DNA from: Clostridia bacterium
GTDB lineage: Bacteria; Bacillota; Clostridia; Christensenellales; Aristaeellaceae
Length of the DNA: 64,000 nucleotides
Reading direction: 5' to 3'
Assembly: GCA_017465155.1 (NCBI GenBank)
Contig: JAFTWV010000089.1
Span: 1-64,000, forward strand
Part shown: piece after piece, positions 32,957 to 42,311 of the stretch
How positions within the stretch are numbered: position 1 is the first letter of the stretch
Layout of the letters: each line of letters starts with the position of its first letter
Notes under the pieces: generated by a model
What the model saw: the letters and a program-made list of their open reading frames with translations, nothing else
What the model was told of the DNA's origin: nothing
The model's database searches: none
Program-made: the position numbers and the translations under genes

Positions 32957-34159
32957 TTATCGGCGTCGAATGTAGCGGAAGGTTGTAGTCCGCGTCTGCG
33001 GGGCAGAGAAATGGCCGGAGAGGCTGCGGTTCTTGGTGACGTTGAGTACCAGCGCAACGCCGCCCATGTTTGTCGTCATGTTGGAGCCGCCATAGGACAG
33101 GAAGGGCAGGGGAATGCCTGTGATGGGCATCAGGCCCAATGCCATGCCGATGTTCTCAAACACGTGGAACAGCAGCATACCCATCACGCCGATGATGATC
33201 AGCATGCCGAACTTGTCGCGGGTGTAACGGGCCAGATAGAGCATACGCAGGATGATGCACAGATACACCATCAGGATGGAGAAGCAGCCGACAAAGCCCC
33301 AGGCCTCGCCGATGGTGGCGTAGATGAAGTCTGTCCAGTCGGCGGGCACGTAGTTCAGCTGACTCATGGCGCCGTCAATGAAGGTGCCGATGCCGCTGAC
33401 GCCGCCGGAGCCAATGGCAATCTGGGATTGGCGCATCTGGTATGCGTCATCCAACGGGGAAAGCTCGGGATTGAAGAATGCCAGAATACGGGAAAGGCGA
33501 TAGTCTTCGATGCCGGTGGCGATCATGAAGCCGTACAGTGCCAATACCGCGAGGATTGCAACCGCCGCCATTGTGAGCAGCAGGCGCATATCCACATTTG
33601 CGAAGAACAGCATCACCGCAAACAGGAACACGATAACGATCAGCGAGCCTGTTTCGCCTGACGCCAGAATGATCACGCCGGGCAGCAGCACGCGGCCCAT
33701 GATCCGCAGAAAGTCGTGCAGGGTAGCCATGGGCTTTTCCTCTGCGGCGAGCTCCTGCGCCAGCATAAGGATCATGGACAGCTTGATGAACTCCGAGGGC
33801 TGAATGGTCATGCCCCAGATAACGTCCAGCCAGGCTTTCACGCCCTCGGCGCGGTTGAACACCCACACCACCAGAACCAGAACCGTCGCGCCGTAATACA
33901 GCAGTGTCGTGAAGCGGCGGATGATATGGTAGGGGATGTTCATGATGACGGTCACGATGACCGGGGCCAGCAGCAGGAAGAAGCACTGACGCATTGCCGA
34001 AGAGGACTCGACGATATGTGCCAGCAGCGTCTCTGCGGTGGAGTCAATCGGATAGGTAGCCACGCAGACGGCGATCACGCCAAAGAGCGATAATCCGGCC
34101 ACCAGCATGATCAGGGGTATGTCTATATGCGCACGGGCGCGTCTGTTTTCAGCGATCAA
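32957..34159 (-). CDS. rodA: SEDS-family glycosyltransferase RodA
   Basis: Elongasome peptidoglycan polymerase partnered with the class B PBP in the same operon. I place the start at TTG 34159, nine bases after AAGGAGG inside the minD end, giving 400 residues and an 11-base overlap with minD; the open frame extends upstream but without a ribosome site. Motifs include QPSEFIKLSMILMLAQ, SGETGSLIV, DWTDFIYATIGEAWGF and PITGIPLPFLSYGGS. A basic tail ends in RYIRRR. Operon context favours RodA over FtsW/SpoVE. Confidence 0.92.
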   Translation of the reverse strand: MIAENRRARAHIDIPLIMLVAGLSLFGVIAVCVATYPIDSTAETLLAHIVESSSAMRQCFFLLLAPVIVTVIMNIPYHIIRRFTTLLYYGATVLVLVVWVFNRAEGVKAWLDVIWGMTIQPSEFIKLSMILMLAQELAAEEKPMATLHDFLRIMGRVLLPGVIILASGETGSLIVIVFLFAVMLFFANVDMRLLLTMAAVAILAVLALYGFMIATGIEDYRLSRILAFFNPELSPLDDAYQMRQSQIAIGSGGVSGIGTFIDGAMSQLNYVPADWTDFIYATIGEAWGFVGCFSILMVYLCIILRMLYLARYTRDKFGMLIIIGVMGMLLFHVFENIGMALGLMPITGIPLPFLSYGGSNMTTNMGGVALVLNVTKNRSLSGHFSAPQTRTTTFRYIRRR

Positions 34160-34970
34160 TGCGCTTGACCTCCTTGAGGGCGGGTTGGAAAATGCGGCGG
34201 TACCACGGTAGTTTTTCGGTTCCGTAGCCGGGAAGGGGAGCATCCACGTCCTCATCAAGCATGCGCCAGGCAATGCGGGTCAGGGCGCGGCGGGCTTCGC
34301 AGTCAACATCCATCGGGGACAGGTGTTGAAGTGCAGCACGGTAGACGGCGGCGTCTTCGGGGATTTCTCCCAGCAGATGAATATCCAGCGTGGCGGCGAC
34401 GGTGGCAGCCGTGTACATTTCGCCTGCGCGGATAAGCTCGGGCGATAACCGGTTCACAATCACCTGCGGACGGGGCAGACCCTTTTTTTCCATTACGCCG
34501 CAGGTGCGCTCTGCGTTGCGGATGCAGATGTCATCCGGGGTGCAGATGAGGATCGTCTCGTCGACGGCGTCGTTCATCAGGCCGCGAAGGCTTCTTTCAA
34601 TACCGGCAGGACAGTCGATCAGCACCACGTCGAAGCGTTCCTTCAGCTCCAGCAGAATGCGCCTGAAATCCTTGGGACTCAGCTCCTTTGCCCGGGCAAA
34701 CTGGCTGGCGGGCAGCAGGGTCAGGCGATGCTCGCCATCGGGCATGACCAGCGCCTGATCCAGACGGCAGGAACCGCCGGCGACGTCAAGCAGATCGAAT
34801 ACAATGCGGTTTTCAAGCCCCAGCAGTGCGTCCTGATCACGCAGACCGATGTCCGCATCGACAATACAGACTCTGCGTCCCTCGCGGGACATGGCGGCGC
34901 CGAGGCAGGCGGTGATGGTGCTCTTGCCGACGCCGCCCTTGCCTGATGCGATGATCCATGCTGTGCTCAT
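34149..34970 (-). CDS. minD: Septum-site ATPase MinD
   Basis: ParA-family ATPase that positions the division site. The start is ATG 34970 (MSTAWIIASGKGGVGKST) behind AAGGAGG. The 273 residues show the deviant Walker A SGKGGVGKST, DADIGLRDQD with Walker A' and the VLIDCPAGIE Walker B. The C terminus (YRRIFQPALKEVKRID) is amphipathic, compatible with the MinD membrane-targeting helix. Neither minC nor minE is adjacent, although minCD usually follow mreD in Firmicutes; here minD sits between pbp2 and rodA. A MinD-like cargo ATPase cannot be ruled out, but location and tail support MinD. Confidence 0.88.
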   Translation of the reverse strand: MSTAWIIASGKGGVGKSTITACLGAAMSREGRRVCIVDADIGLRDQDALLGLENRIVFDLLDVAGGSCRLDQALVMPDGEHRLTLLPASQFARAKELSPKDFRRILLELKERFDVVLIDCPAGIERSLRGLMNDAVDETILICTPDDICIRNAERTCGVMEKKGLPRPQVIVNRLSPELIRAGEMYTAATVAATLDIHLLGEIPEDAAVYRAALQHLSPMDVDCEARRALTRIAWRMLDEDVDAPLPGYGTEKLPWYRRIFQPALKEVKRIDR

Positions 34971-35020
34971 GGCTGTGGCAGCCTCCTTGTCTGTGTATGG
35001 AAGGGCGGAACCTGCGTGCA

Positions 35021-37591
35021 TCAGGGCGCGAGGGTGTTGCCGCCGGGGAGAATGTAATCTGTCGTACGCAGCTCAGTCTGATCCAGATACCACTGTACAA
35101 AGTCACGGGCGGCCATGGAGGCCATACCTCCGGAGTAGCCATGAGGCACGAAAACCACGATGGCAATCTCCGGATCGACCTGCGGAGAGAAGCAGACGAA
35201 CCAGGCGTTGTTCTCCAGGTCAATGCTGGTGACCTGTGCGGTACCTGTCTTTGCAGCGATGTTGTTGCTGACGTTGCTGTAGTTTCGGAAGTAGTTGCGT
35301 GCCGTACCGGTATCGTCCGTAACGCCCTTCATGCCTTCACGGATGAGGGCGAGGTAATCGCCGGTATCCTCCAGCTGATTGACCAGCCGGGGCTCGCGCT
35401 GGGAGAGGATTTCGCCCTCGGGGCTGATAATGGAATCGACGATGGATACGTTGTACACATAGCCGCCGTTGGCCACCGCAGCCACATAGCGTGCAACTGC
35501 CACAGGCGTGACCGTCGTGACCGACTGGCCAATGCCCGTCAGGATGGTCTGCTGACCACCCCACTTGATATCGTTCATGTAGTTGTACGCGTCCGTAATG
35601 ACGGCGGCGGAATAGACCATTTCCTTGGTCATGTTCAGCTCTTCCATCAGGATGGTGCGCATGTTCTGAACCCACTCAGATTCGGGGTAAAGCACAGCCA
35701 TGTCCATCAGACGCTTGGCACAGGTGGAAAGGCGCTCATCGTCATATTCCATGCCGCGGGAGGCGCCGCACTTTTTCAGGTGCGTCTTGATGGAGTTGAA
35801 AACGATGAGGGGCATGGACGTGTCCTGATCGGCTTCGCCCATGGCCTTGGTGGGGTCGTAGAGGGTGTTCTGGCTGCCCACAACGCTGCGGACCTCGCCG
35901 GGCAGGTCGATACCTGTCAGGCTCGTCATGCCGAACAGGGAGGCATAACGGTACAGACGTTCCTCACCCAGACGGCTCCCCAGCTCGTAGAAGAAGTAGT
36001 TGCACGAGTTGGCAATACCCTCGACGATGGTCTGTGCATTGTGCAGATAGCGCTGGCCCTCGGAGATCCAGCACTTGGGCGCGGTGCTTTTGTCGTTGTT
36101 GTACAGGGTGTAATAGCCCATGTCCGTGATGCGTTCACGGGGGGAGAGCTCGCCCTCTGCCAGTGCGCCAAAGCCGGTGACCATCTTGAAAATGGAGCCG
36201 GGCGTCGCACGGGAACCAATGGCATAGTTCAGCATCAGATTGCGGTCATCGGCGAGGATGGCGCGAGCCTCTGCGCCGCCGGCGACCAGCGCGTTCAAGT
36301 CATAGGTGGGGTAGTTTGCCATGGCCAGCACGCGATCCTTCATATCCAGAACGACCATGACGCCGTGCTCTGCCAGCTCAAGTGGATACTGTTCCCAGTT
36401 ACGCTTGGCGATGTCGGTACGGTTATCCTCCAGCCAGGCGGAGTCAACCATCAGGGACTCCTGTTTGTCGCGGATGGCGTCCACGTTGGTGGCGATGGCG
36501 CGTTCGGCAGCCTGCTGGTAGGAGGCGCGCAGGGTCAGCTTGACGTTGTTGCCGTCCTGCGGCTCAGTGTAGGAAAGCTCACGAACAACCTTTGACCAGT
36601 TGTTTCGCTCGACGATGCGGCTGCCCTGACGCAGAGAGCTGTTCTGTGTCAGCCAGTCCTCCATGGAGGACTCAATGCCGTCACGGCCGATGGTATCGTT
36701 GTAGCTGTAGCCCTTAACTCTCAGCTCCGTCCACTTGGACTGGCTGGGAATCTTGCCGATGTAGCCGATGATCTGTGCGGCCATGGTATGCTTGGGATAT
36801 ACGCGCTTGGTGCCGACTTCGATGGCCATGCCGGGAAGCATCATTGAGCGTGTTTCCACCTCAATGACCGTTTCGTAGGTCACGTCCTCAGCGATCGGGA
36901 TGGGCTGGGAGTTGAACACGTTCATCTGCATTTCGGAGTAGACCGCCATGACCTTGAGCATGGTCTCCTCGTCCAGCAGTACGCAGTCGACGTATTTCTC
37001 GCCTTCCTCCTCCTTGTAGCGCTCGCGCTCCTCCTCGCTCTGGACGATGCGGTAATTCTGCTTGAGCTTGGCCAGGCAGGCTGCTGCATCGGGATAGCGG
37101 GTCTTGGAGGACACATAGTTGTTGGAGCGCCACTGGCTTTCGCGGGTGGCAAGGACGCTCTCGGATACGCCGGTGCCGAAGTTGAATTCCCATTCACCGG
37201 TTTCTTCGCTGCGGCGGATCACATAATCAAAAGCCAGCTTGCCGCCGTTGCGTTCGATGATCTCGAGGGCTTCGACGATGGAATTGGTATATTCCAGATA
37301 GTCGGTCTTGGAGGATTCGCTGGCGTCCTTATAGAAAGTGACGTTGTAGACCAGCTCGTCCTTGGCGAGGATAACGGAATCTGCGTCGGTAATGTTGCCG
37401 CGCTTTCCGCGAAGCACGATGGTCTTCGTGCGTACATCCTCGGCCTTTTCGGCGTATTCCTCGCTTTGCTGCAGCTGCAGGCGGATCAGGCCGCTTGTCA
37501 GATAACCGAACATCAGCAGCAGGATGAATACGAATGCCACGAAGCGCCAGCTGATTCCTTTATGCGGGTCGCGGCTTGCAGGATTGCTCAA
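35021..37591 (-). CDS. mrdA: Class B PBP of the elongasome (PBP2/MrdA)
   Basis: Lateral-wall transpeptidase of 856 residues, partner of RodA. A membrane anchor is at about 14-36. The transpeptidase motifs are SIFK (ATPGSIFKMVTG), SCN (ANSCNYFFYELG) and KTG (AAKTGTAQV). The protein is larger than the 600-700 residues typical of PBP2: extra sequence lies in the N-terminal pedestal (acidic ERERYKEEEGEKY region) and between the SxN and KTG motifs (about 120 residues with DDERLSTCAKRLMDMA). No PASTA repeats. The operon order mreBCD-pbp2-minD-rodA supports the elongation role. Confidence 0.93.
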   Translation of the reverse strand: MSNPASRDPHKGISWRFVAFVFILLLMFGYLTSGLIRLQLQQSEEYAEKAEDVRTKTIVLRGKRGNITDADSVILAKDELVYNVTFYKDASESSKTDYLEYTNSIVEALEIIERNGGKLAFDYVIRRSEETGEWEFNFGTGVSESVLATRESQWRSNNYVSSKTRYPDAAACLAKLKQNYRIVQSEEERERYKEEEGEKYVDCVLLDEETMLKVMAVYSEMQMNVFNSQPIPIAEDVTYETVIEVETRSMMLPGMAIEVGTKRVYPKHTMAAQIIGYIGKIPSQSKWTELRVKGYSYNDTIGRDGIESSMEDWLTQNSSLRQGSRIVERNNWSKVVRELSYTEPQDGNNVKLTLRASYQQAAERAIATNVDAIRDKQESLMVDSAWLEDNRTDIAKRNWEQYPLELAEHGVMVVLDMKDRVLAMANYPTYDLNALVAGGAEARAILADDRNLMLNYAIGSRATPGSIFKMVTGFGALAEGELSPRERITDMGYYTLYNNDKSTAPKCWISEGQRYLHNAQTIVEGIANSCNYFFYELGSRLGEERLYRYASLFGMTSLTGIDLPGEVRSVVGSQNTLYDPTKAMGEADQDTSMPLIVFNSIKTHLKKCGASRGMEYDDERLSTCAKRLMDMAVLYPESEWVQNMRTILMEELNMTKEMVYSAAVITDAYNYMNDIKWGGQQTILTGIGQSVTTVTPVAVARYVAAVANGGYVYNVSIVDSIISPEGEILSQREPRLVNQLEDTGDYLALIREGMKGVTDDTGTARNYFRNYSNVSNNIAAKTGTAQVTSIDLENNAWFVCFSPQVDPEIAIVVFVPHGYSGGMASMAARDFVQWYLDQTELRTTDYILPGGNTLAP

Positions 37592-37623
37592 AAGGCTGCC
37601 TCCTTCCGTGGATAGGGGTGTGC

Positions 37624-38217
37624 TCAGTCGCGCTCAGGACGCTGTCCAAAGCGAAGCTCAACGGGATTTTCCGGCTTCGGCTTGCGGAAGCCCAGCAGCT
37701 TTCGTACAGGGAGCATCAGGAGCGCCGTCAGCAGCGTGGTATAAAACACGCCGTTGAGGGATTTGTTGACCTGAGCCATAGTCAGCGCGGTGCCGCCCAG
37801 ATACATATAGACCACGTTAACAATTTCATAGATCAACGCGTTCATCGCTGCGCACAGGATGGTGCGCAGAAGCGGACTGATGTTGCGGCCTGCCTTGCCG
37901 GCGGAACGCTCATACTGCAGGCGTGAGGCGCTCTTGTCGGCGAAGAATACGCTGCAGAACAGCGCTGAGACCGGATAGAGCATCAGGTTCATCATCTTCA
38001 CCGTGGGCAGCATGGTTTCCATCACGATGCCGTAGAACGCGCCGACCCACAGTGCCCGGAGCTTGCCGTAGCCGACGGTGATGATGGCGATTACGGCAAT
38101 CAGCATGCTGGGCACGACGCCGCCGACCTTCACATAGGGCATGATCGTCACCTGCGCCAGATACCCCAGCAGCACGATCAGCAGCAGCTTCACCTGACGC
38201 ATGAATGCTTTGCGCAC
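37624..38217 (-). CDS. mreD: Rod-shape protein MreD
   Basis: Integral membrane protein of 197 residues with about five hydrophobic segments (LLLIVLLGYLAQVTIMP, MLIAVIAIITVGYG and others), linking the MreBC system to wall synthases. The GTG at 38217 is one base beyond the mreC stop, and its ribosome site is the run of GAG codons closing mreC; ATG 38202 is an alternative. A basic, polar tail (GFRKPKPENPVELRFGQRPERD) follows the last span. Confidence 0.88.
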   Translation of the reverse strand: MRKAFMRQVKLLLIVLLGYLAQVTIMPYVKVGGVVPSMLIAVIAIITVGYGKLRALWVGAFYGIVMETMLPTVKMMNLMLYPVSALFCSVFFADKSASRLQYERSAGKAGRNISPLLRTILCAAMNALIYEIVNVVYMYLGGTALTMAQVNKSLNGVFYTTLLTALLMLPVRKLLGFRKPKPENPVELRFGQRPERD

Positions 38218-38218
38218 G

Positions 38219-39868
38219 TTACTCCTCCTCCCAGGTCATGTTGTCCGGGCCAAGGGTAATGACGGGCGTCGGGGAGGGCGTGGGTGTTGCGGTGGGGGTA
38301 GGCGTGGGGCCCAGAAGATCGGAGCTGTATTCGTACACGGGGCCGGTTGAAGTGGGCCTGGGCGTGGGGGTTGCGGTAGGCTTGGGCGTAGGCGTGGGGG
38401 AGGGCGTAGGCGTGACGGACATCGTCGGAATCGGCGTGGCTGTTTCGCCAAAGCGAAGGGTGGTGCCGATACGAAGCGTCGGATAGGGACGTGCGGACAC
38501 CGTGGGCACGTACTCGTTGTACGTTGCAGTGGATTCACGTCCCTGCACGGCCTCGGCAGCGGGCTTGTAGCGCAGCACGATCACGAATTCAAGATGCTCG
38601 AAGTCCACCTCGGGCTCCACAACGATGTACTGCTTGTTGGCTTCCATGCCGCGGGTAGACTCGCGTACTGTGCCGATCGGGATGCCCTTGGGGAAGGACA
38701 TCCCGACGCCGGAGGTCACCACGATATCGCCCGGACGGGGCAGATGATCATCCGGCAGGTAGTACATGCGGCACATCGGCTGACCATCCACGCCCAGCGT
38801 GCCGCGGACGGTACCCTGATCGCGGCTGGATTGGATCAGACCGGCGATGGAAGCATTGCTGTCGATGATGGCGCGAACGGTGGAGGTGGTTTCATAAACC
38901 TCCTCCGTGTAGCCAACCAGCGCGCCGCCGATGGTCACAGCCATGTATTCCTCAATGCCCTGACGGCTGCCGGCGTCGATGGTAAAGGTGGAGAAGTAGT
39001 TGCCCTGTTCGGCGCCGATGACCTGACAGCGAAGGGGATTGAGCGCCAGATTGTTCTGGATCTCGTGGTCAATGTCCTCGTACTGTGCAAGGCGACGGGC
39101 ATACTCGTCTGCCATGGCGGCGCGGACGGCCAGCTCCTCATTCTTGGTCACGACGTCGACGTAAGCCTGCTCCAGATTGCTGCGGAGCTTGAGGGTGCGG
39201 AAATAATCCGCGAAATACTCCACAAACCCGGAAAACACAGACTGCACAGGCCCGACCGCGCCCGAAACTGCGCGCTCCGGCAGCGATAGCAGTGCATTGT
39301 CCGGATACATGGTGCGTGAGAGCAGCATCATGCCCATCGCACCGAGGATGATGACGGTCACAAGGGCCATGATGGCAATGCGAAGGCGGGGATGCTTGGA
39401 CTTGGTCTTTTCCTCTTCAGGGATGACGCGCTTTTGCGTTTTACGCTTCTGGCTGCGGGCGACGGGGATGGGCTCAGCCTGTGCGTTGCGTGCGTCATCG
39501 TGCTCCTGCCGGATGCCGGAAGCAGGCTCGTCGTCATCATCGTCATCATCGTCATAGGCAGGTATGAATTGAAAATGCGAGGGATCGTCCTCTTCGTCCC
39601 CATAGGGATCGCCGTCGTAGGGCTCCTCCTCGGGCATATCCTCCTGCACCGGATCGGCAGGGAGACCAAACATACGCACGCCGGCACGGCCGATTCCCTC
39701 CGTCATCGGCGGGGGTTGAGGCGCTTCCTCTTCCGCTGCAGGGAGATAATCGCTTTCCGTGGGCAGTCCGCGGGTCACACTGTCAAGATCGTCGTCGAAA
39801 TAAAAATCGTCCGGATCGGGCAGGAGGACCTTGCGGCGCTGCTTGTCCTTGTCATGATGCTTTGCCAT
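38219..39868 (-). CDS. mreC: Rod-shape protein MreC with extended termini
   Basis: Bitopic elongasome scaffold. The MreC core is clear: a membrane span (about 163-187, IAIMALVTVIILGAMGMM), a coiled coil (LEQAYVDVVTKNEELAVRAA) and the beta-rich domain with VIGAEQG, FTIDAGSRQGI and VVTSGVGMSFPKGIPIGTV. At 549 residues it is nearly twice the B. subtilis protein. The excess is a 160-residue acidic cytoplasmic N terminus with poly-Asp (YDDDDDDDDEP), then a basic stretch, and a 90-residue external tail of Pro-Thr repeats (PTPSPTPTPKPTATPTPRP). The tail may span the wall. It is followed immediately by mreD. Confidence 0.92.
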   Translation of the reverse strand: MAKHHDKDKQRRKVLLPDPDDFYFDDDLDSVTRGLPTESDYLPAAEEEAPQPPPMTEGIGRAGVRMFGLPADPVQEDMPEEEPYDGDPYGDEEDDPSHFQFIPAYDDDDDDDDEPASGIRQEHDDARNAQAEPIPVARSQKRKTQKRVIPEEEKTKSKHPRLRIAIMALVTVIILGAMGMMLLSRTMYPDNALLSLPERAVSGAVGPVQSVFSGFVEYFADYFRTLKLRSNLEQAYVDVVTKNEELAVRAAMADEYARRLAQYEDIDHEIQNNLALNPLRCQVIGAEQGNYFSTFTIDAGSRQGIEEYMAVTIGGALVGYTEEVYETTSTVRAIIDSNASIAGLIQSSRDQGTVRGTLGVDGQPMCRMYYLPDDHLPRPGDIVVTSGVGMSFPKGIPIGTVRESTRGMEANKQYIVVEPEVDFEHLEFVIVLRYKPAAEAVQGRESTATYNEYVPTVSARPYPTLRIGTTLRFGETATPIPTMSVTPTPSPTPTPKPTATPTPRPTSTGPVYEYSSDLLGPTPTPTATPTPSPTPVITLGPDNMTWEEE

Positions 39869-39949
39869 GAGTTCAGTTCACCTCAATCATGCGGATCATG
39901 CGGCGCTGCTGACAGAAAACTGGCAGCGCACAATCATATAACGATTCAC

Positions 39950-40972
39950 TTACGCCATTTGCGGCATACGGCCCTGCTGATTGAGCATGACCATGTTTTC
40001 CACAATGTAGCCAAGGCCCAGTGCCGTGCAATCGCCCGGCTCCTTGGCGATGAGTACCGGGATGCCCAGCTCATTGGCGATGAACTGATCCATCGCATAA
40101 AGCTGCGCGACGCGGCCGGTCAGGTGAATGCCCGTGCGCATCACGTCAGCGGCCAGCTCCGGCGGCGTGCGCTCCAGCACCCAGCGAATGGCGGCGATGA
40201 TGGCCTTGCAGGGCTCGTGGACGGCCATATAGGCCTGACGGGAGGTGTATTCGATGTCCATGGCCTGAGGGGACAGCAAATCCCGGCCGCGGATGCGTAC
40301 CTTGCGCTCCTCTGTCAGGGGCATGGCGGATGCGAGATCAATCTTGACGTCCTCGGCAGTGCGGTCGCCGATGATCATATTGAATTCGCGCTTGATGTGA
40401 TTGATGATCGCCTCATCCATTTTGGCTCCGCCCACGGGGATGGACTGACTTACGACGAGACCGCCCAGAGACACTACAGCCACATCCGTCGTGCCGCCGC
40501 CGATATCCACCACCATGCTGCCGATGGGGTCATAGACCGGCAGGTTGGAGCCCAGTGCAGCAGCGAAGGGCTTCTCCACCAGATACACCTTACTCACGCC
40601 GCTCAGGCGGACGGCCTCGGTGATGGCCTTGCGGTTCACATCGTCCATGCCTGCGGGGACAGAGATAACGACCTTGGGCTTGACGACGTTGGAAACGCCA
40701 ATGGCCTTGCGCATGAAATAGCGGATCAGCAGGGCTGTCATGTCGAAATCTGCAATCGCGCCGTTGCGGATGGGACGCACGACGGTCTTGGAGGCGTTTG
40801 TTCGGCCCAGCTCACGTCGGGCTTCGTCGCCTACGGACTGCACCTGCTTGCGGTTGGTACCGCTGACGACCACCAGCGTCGGCTCACTGATGACGATGCC
40901 GCGCTTTTTCACGTAAACCAGCGTATTGGAGGAGCCAAGGTCAATACCGATGTCGGGGGCAAAAAAATGCAT
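39950..40972 (-). CDS. mreB: Actin-like rod-shape protein MreB
   Basis: Filament-forming ATPase (340 residues) that organises lateral wall synthesis. Actin-family motifs are DIGIDLGSSNTLVYV (phosphate 1), VVDIGGGTTDVAVVSLGG (phosphate 2) and HLTGRVAQLYAMD in place of the adenosine motif. In most MreB this last region reads LTGGGALLRGLD; here it is LTGRVAQLYAMD, a divergence also seen in some Mbl/MreBH-like proteins, so Mbl is an alternative. It heads the mreBCD cluster, 69 bases after maf. Confidence 0.92.
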   Translation of the reverse strand: MHFFAPDIGIDLGSSNTLVYVKKRGIVISEPTLVVVSGTNRKQVQSVGDEARRELGRTNASKTVVRPIRNGAIADFDMTALLIRYFMRKAIGVSNVVKPKVVISVPAGMDDVNRKAITEAVRLSGVSKVYLVEKPFAAALGSNLPVYDPIGSMVVDIGGGTTDVAVVSLGGLVVSQSIPVGGAKMDEAIINHIKREFNMIIGDRTAEDVKIDLASAMPLTEERKVRIRGRDLLSPQAMDIEYTSRQAYMAVHEPCKAIIAAIRWVLERTPPELAADVMRTGIHLTGRVAQLYAMDQFIANELGIPVLIAKEPGDCTALGLGYIVENMVMLNQQGRMPQMA

Positions 40973-41041
40973 ATATGTCCATCCTTATCTGTCTATGTCA
41001 AACGCGCCTTGAGCGCAGGAAAAAACATCTGTCTGGCAAAA

Positions 41042-41608
41042 TCACAGCAGACCGCAGCGCCGCAGCAGACGGCGGGTCACTGTCATGGAGAGACCGATAA
41101 CGTTGGTGTGGGAGCCGCGGAGCTGATCGATCCACAGTCCGGCGGCGCCCTGAACAGCGTAAGCGCCTGCCTTGTCCATTGGCTCGCCCGTTGCAATCAG
41201 GAACCGGACGTCATCCTCGGTCAGGGTTTCAAAGTGTACATCCGTCACGTCTGTTTCGGTCATCAGCGTGCCGGCTGCGGAAACAACGCTTACGCCGGTG
41301 TACACCTGATGCCAGCGGCCGGACAGAAGACGCAGCATACGGGCGGCGTCGTTTTCATCGGTTGGTTTGCCAAGCGCCGTATCGTCCACGGAGACAAGCG
41401 TATCGGCTGCCAATACAGCGCATCCGGGATGCAGCTTTGCAGCAGCAAGTGCTTTGCGGCGGCTCAGCTCAGCTACCGCTTCTCGGGGCGGCAGGGTACA
41501 GCTTTCATCCACATCCGGTGCATCCACGGAAAAGGGGAGCCCAGTCATTGCCAGCAGCTCTCTGCGGCGCGGGGAAGCCGACGCAAGGATCAGCGTCATA
41601 TCGTTCAT
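41042..41608 (-). CDS. maf: Maf-family nucleotide pyrophosphatase
   Basis: House-cleaning enzyme (188 residues) that hydrolyses non-canonical nucleoside triphosphates such as dTTP/UTP analogs; Maf also affects septation in B. subtilis. The start is ATG 41608, eight bases after AGGAGG. The signature ASASPRRRELL near the N terminus, then DVDES, AADTLVSVDDTALGKP and YTGVSVV are typical. It opens the mre operon, as in Bacillus. An extended -10 promoter lies about 60 bases upstream. Confidence 0.93.
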   Translation of the reverse strand: MNDMTLILASASPRRRELLAMTGLPFSVDAPDVDESCTLPPREAVAELSRRKALAAAKLHPGCAVLAADTLVSVDDTALGKPTDENDAARMLRLLSGRWHQVYTGVSVVSAAGTLMTETDVTDVHFETLTEDDVRFLIATGEPMDKAGAYAVQGAAGLWIDQLRGSHTNVIGLSMTVTRRLLRRCGLL

Positions 41609-41669
41609 CAGGGAATCCTCCTGAAGGTTTTCGTCACATGTCAGGGGAATGCATAACACTCCATCCTGT

Positions 41670-41678
41670 ATTATAGCA
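41670..41678 (-). promoter_or_regulatory. Extended -10 promoter of the maf-mre operon
   Basis: On the minus strand TGCTATAAT (41678-41670) fits TGnTATAAT; the -35 is weak. It is the only promoter-like element found upstream of maf. Confidence 0.6.
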
Positions 41679-41775
41679 CATATCATGACATAATGGAAAT
41701 GATTCTTGCAAATTTTCAGCATTCGGTCACACGTTTTTTCCGTGACAGCGCATGGCGGTACTGGTGTTTCGGCAA

Positions 41776-41817
41776 AATAAAAGCGGCAGGCGCATCGATG
41801 TGGATGCAGCCTGCTGC
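41776..41817 (-). terminator. Terminator of queT
   Basis: Minus-strand stem GCAGCAGGC/GCCTGCCGC extended by GATGC/GCATC and followed by TTTTATTTT. It lies just past the queT stop at 41826. Confidence 0.85.
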
Positions 41818-41825
41818 AGGAAGTG

Positions 41826-42311
41826 TCATACAAGCCTGGAAAGATCAATTTTTGTGCGCTTGATGGCGGTGAGCAGCGCAAAGCCGATTGCCACTGCAGC
41901 CAGCTCGCCCAGCGCAACCTCAGCCATGGTCAGTGCCAGAGGAAGATTCAGGGTGACGGACAATACCGTGCCCACGATGAGGCCGTTGGCGATCACAGGG
42001 CATGCCGCTGCAAGGATGGGGGTGCGGCGCAGCGCATAGGTACCGATTGCTGCCAGCAGCGTGGCCATGGAGCCAAAGAGGATATCCCAGATGGTCACCA
42101 TGGGGCTGAACAGGTTGGCGATCAGGCATCCCACAAAAAGACCGGGGATTGCTTGGGGAAGCACCATCGGAAGCAGCGTGAACGCTTCAGAAATGCGGCA
42201 CTGGATGCTGCCGTAGGAGATGGGCGCAAGGAGTGCGGTCAGCGCGGCGTACAGCGCGGCAATGACAGCGCTTGCGCAAAGGGAACGGGTGGTCAGCAGC
42301 TTTTTGAACAT
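41826..42311 (-). CDS. queT: Queuosine-precursor ECF transporter subunit QueT
   Basis: Small polytopic membrane protein (161 residues) of the QueT family, the ECF S component for preQ1/preQ0-type queuosine precursors. The start is ATG 42311 behind AAAGGAGG. Family hallmarks are AVIAALYAALTALLAPISYG, IQCRISEAFTLLPMV, PGLFVGCLIANLFSP and WDILFGSMATLLAA. It appears to be a single-gene unit with its own promoter, a structured leader and a terminator. QueT genes are frequently controlled by preQ1 riboswitches. Confidence 0.92.
   Translation of the reverse strand: MFKKLLTTRSLCASAVIAALYAALTALLAPISYGSIQCRISEAFTLLPMVLPQAIPGLFVGCLIANLFSPMVTIWDILFGSMATLLAAIGTYALRRTPILAAACPVIANGLIVGTVLSVTLNLPLALTMAEVALGELAAVAIGFALLTAIKRTKIDLSRLV

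Noticed and set aside
38236..38420. PT-repeat DNA as a CRISPR or VNTR array
   Set aside because: The repeats are codon-level Pro-Thr units within mreC of irregular length and have no spacer structure.
39392..41656. 754-codon plus-strand frame opposite mreC, mreB and maf
   Set aside because: His- and Gly-rich product without motifs; the minus-strand genes are unmistakable.
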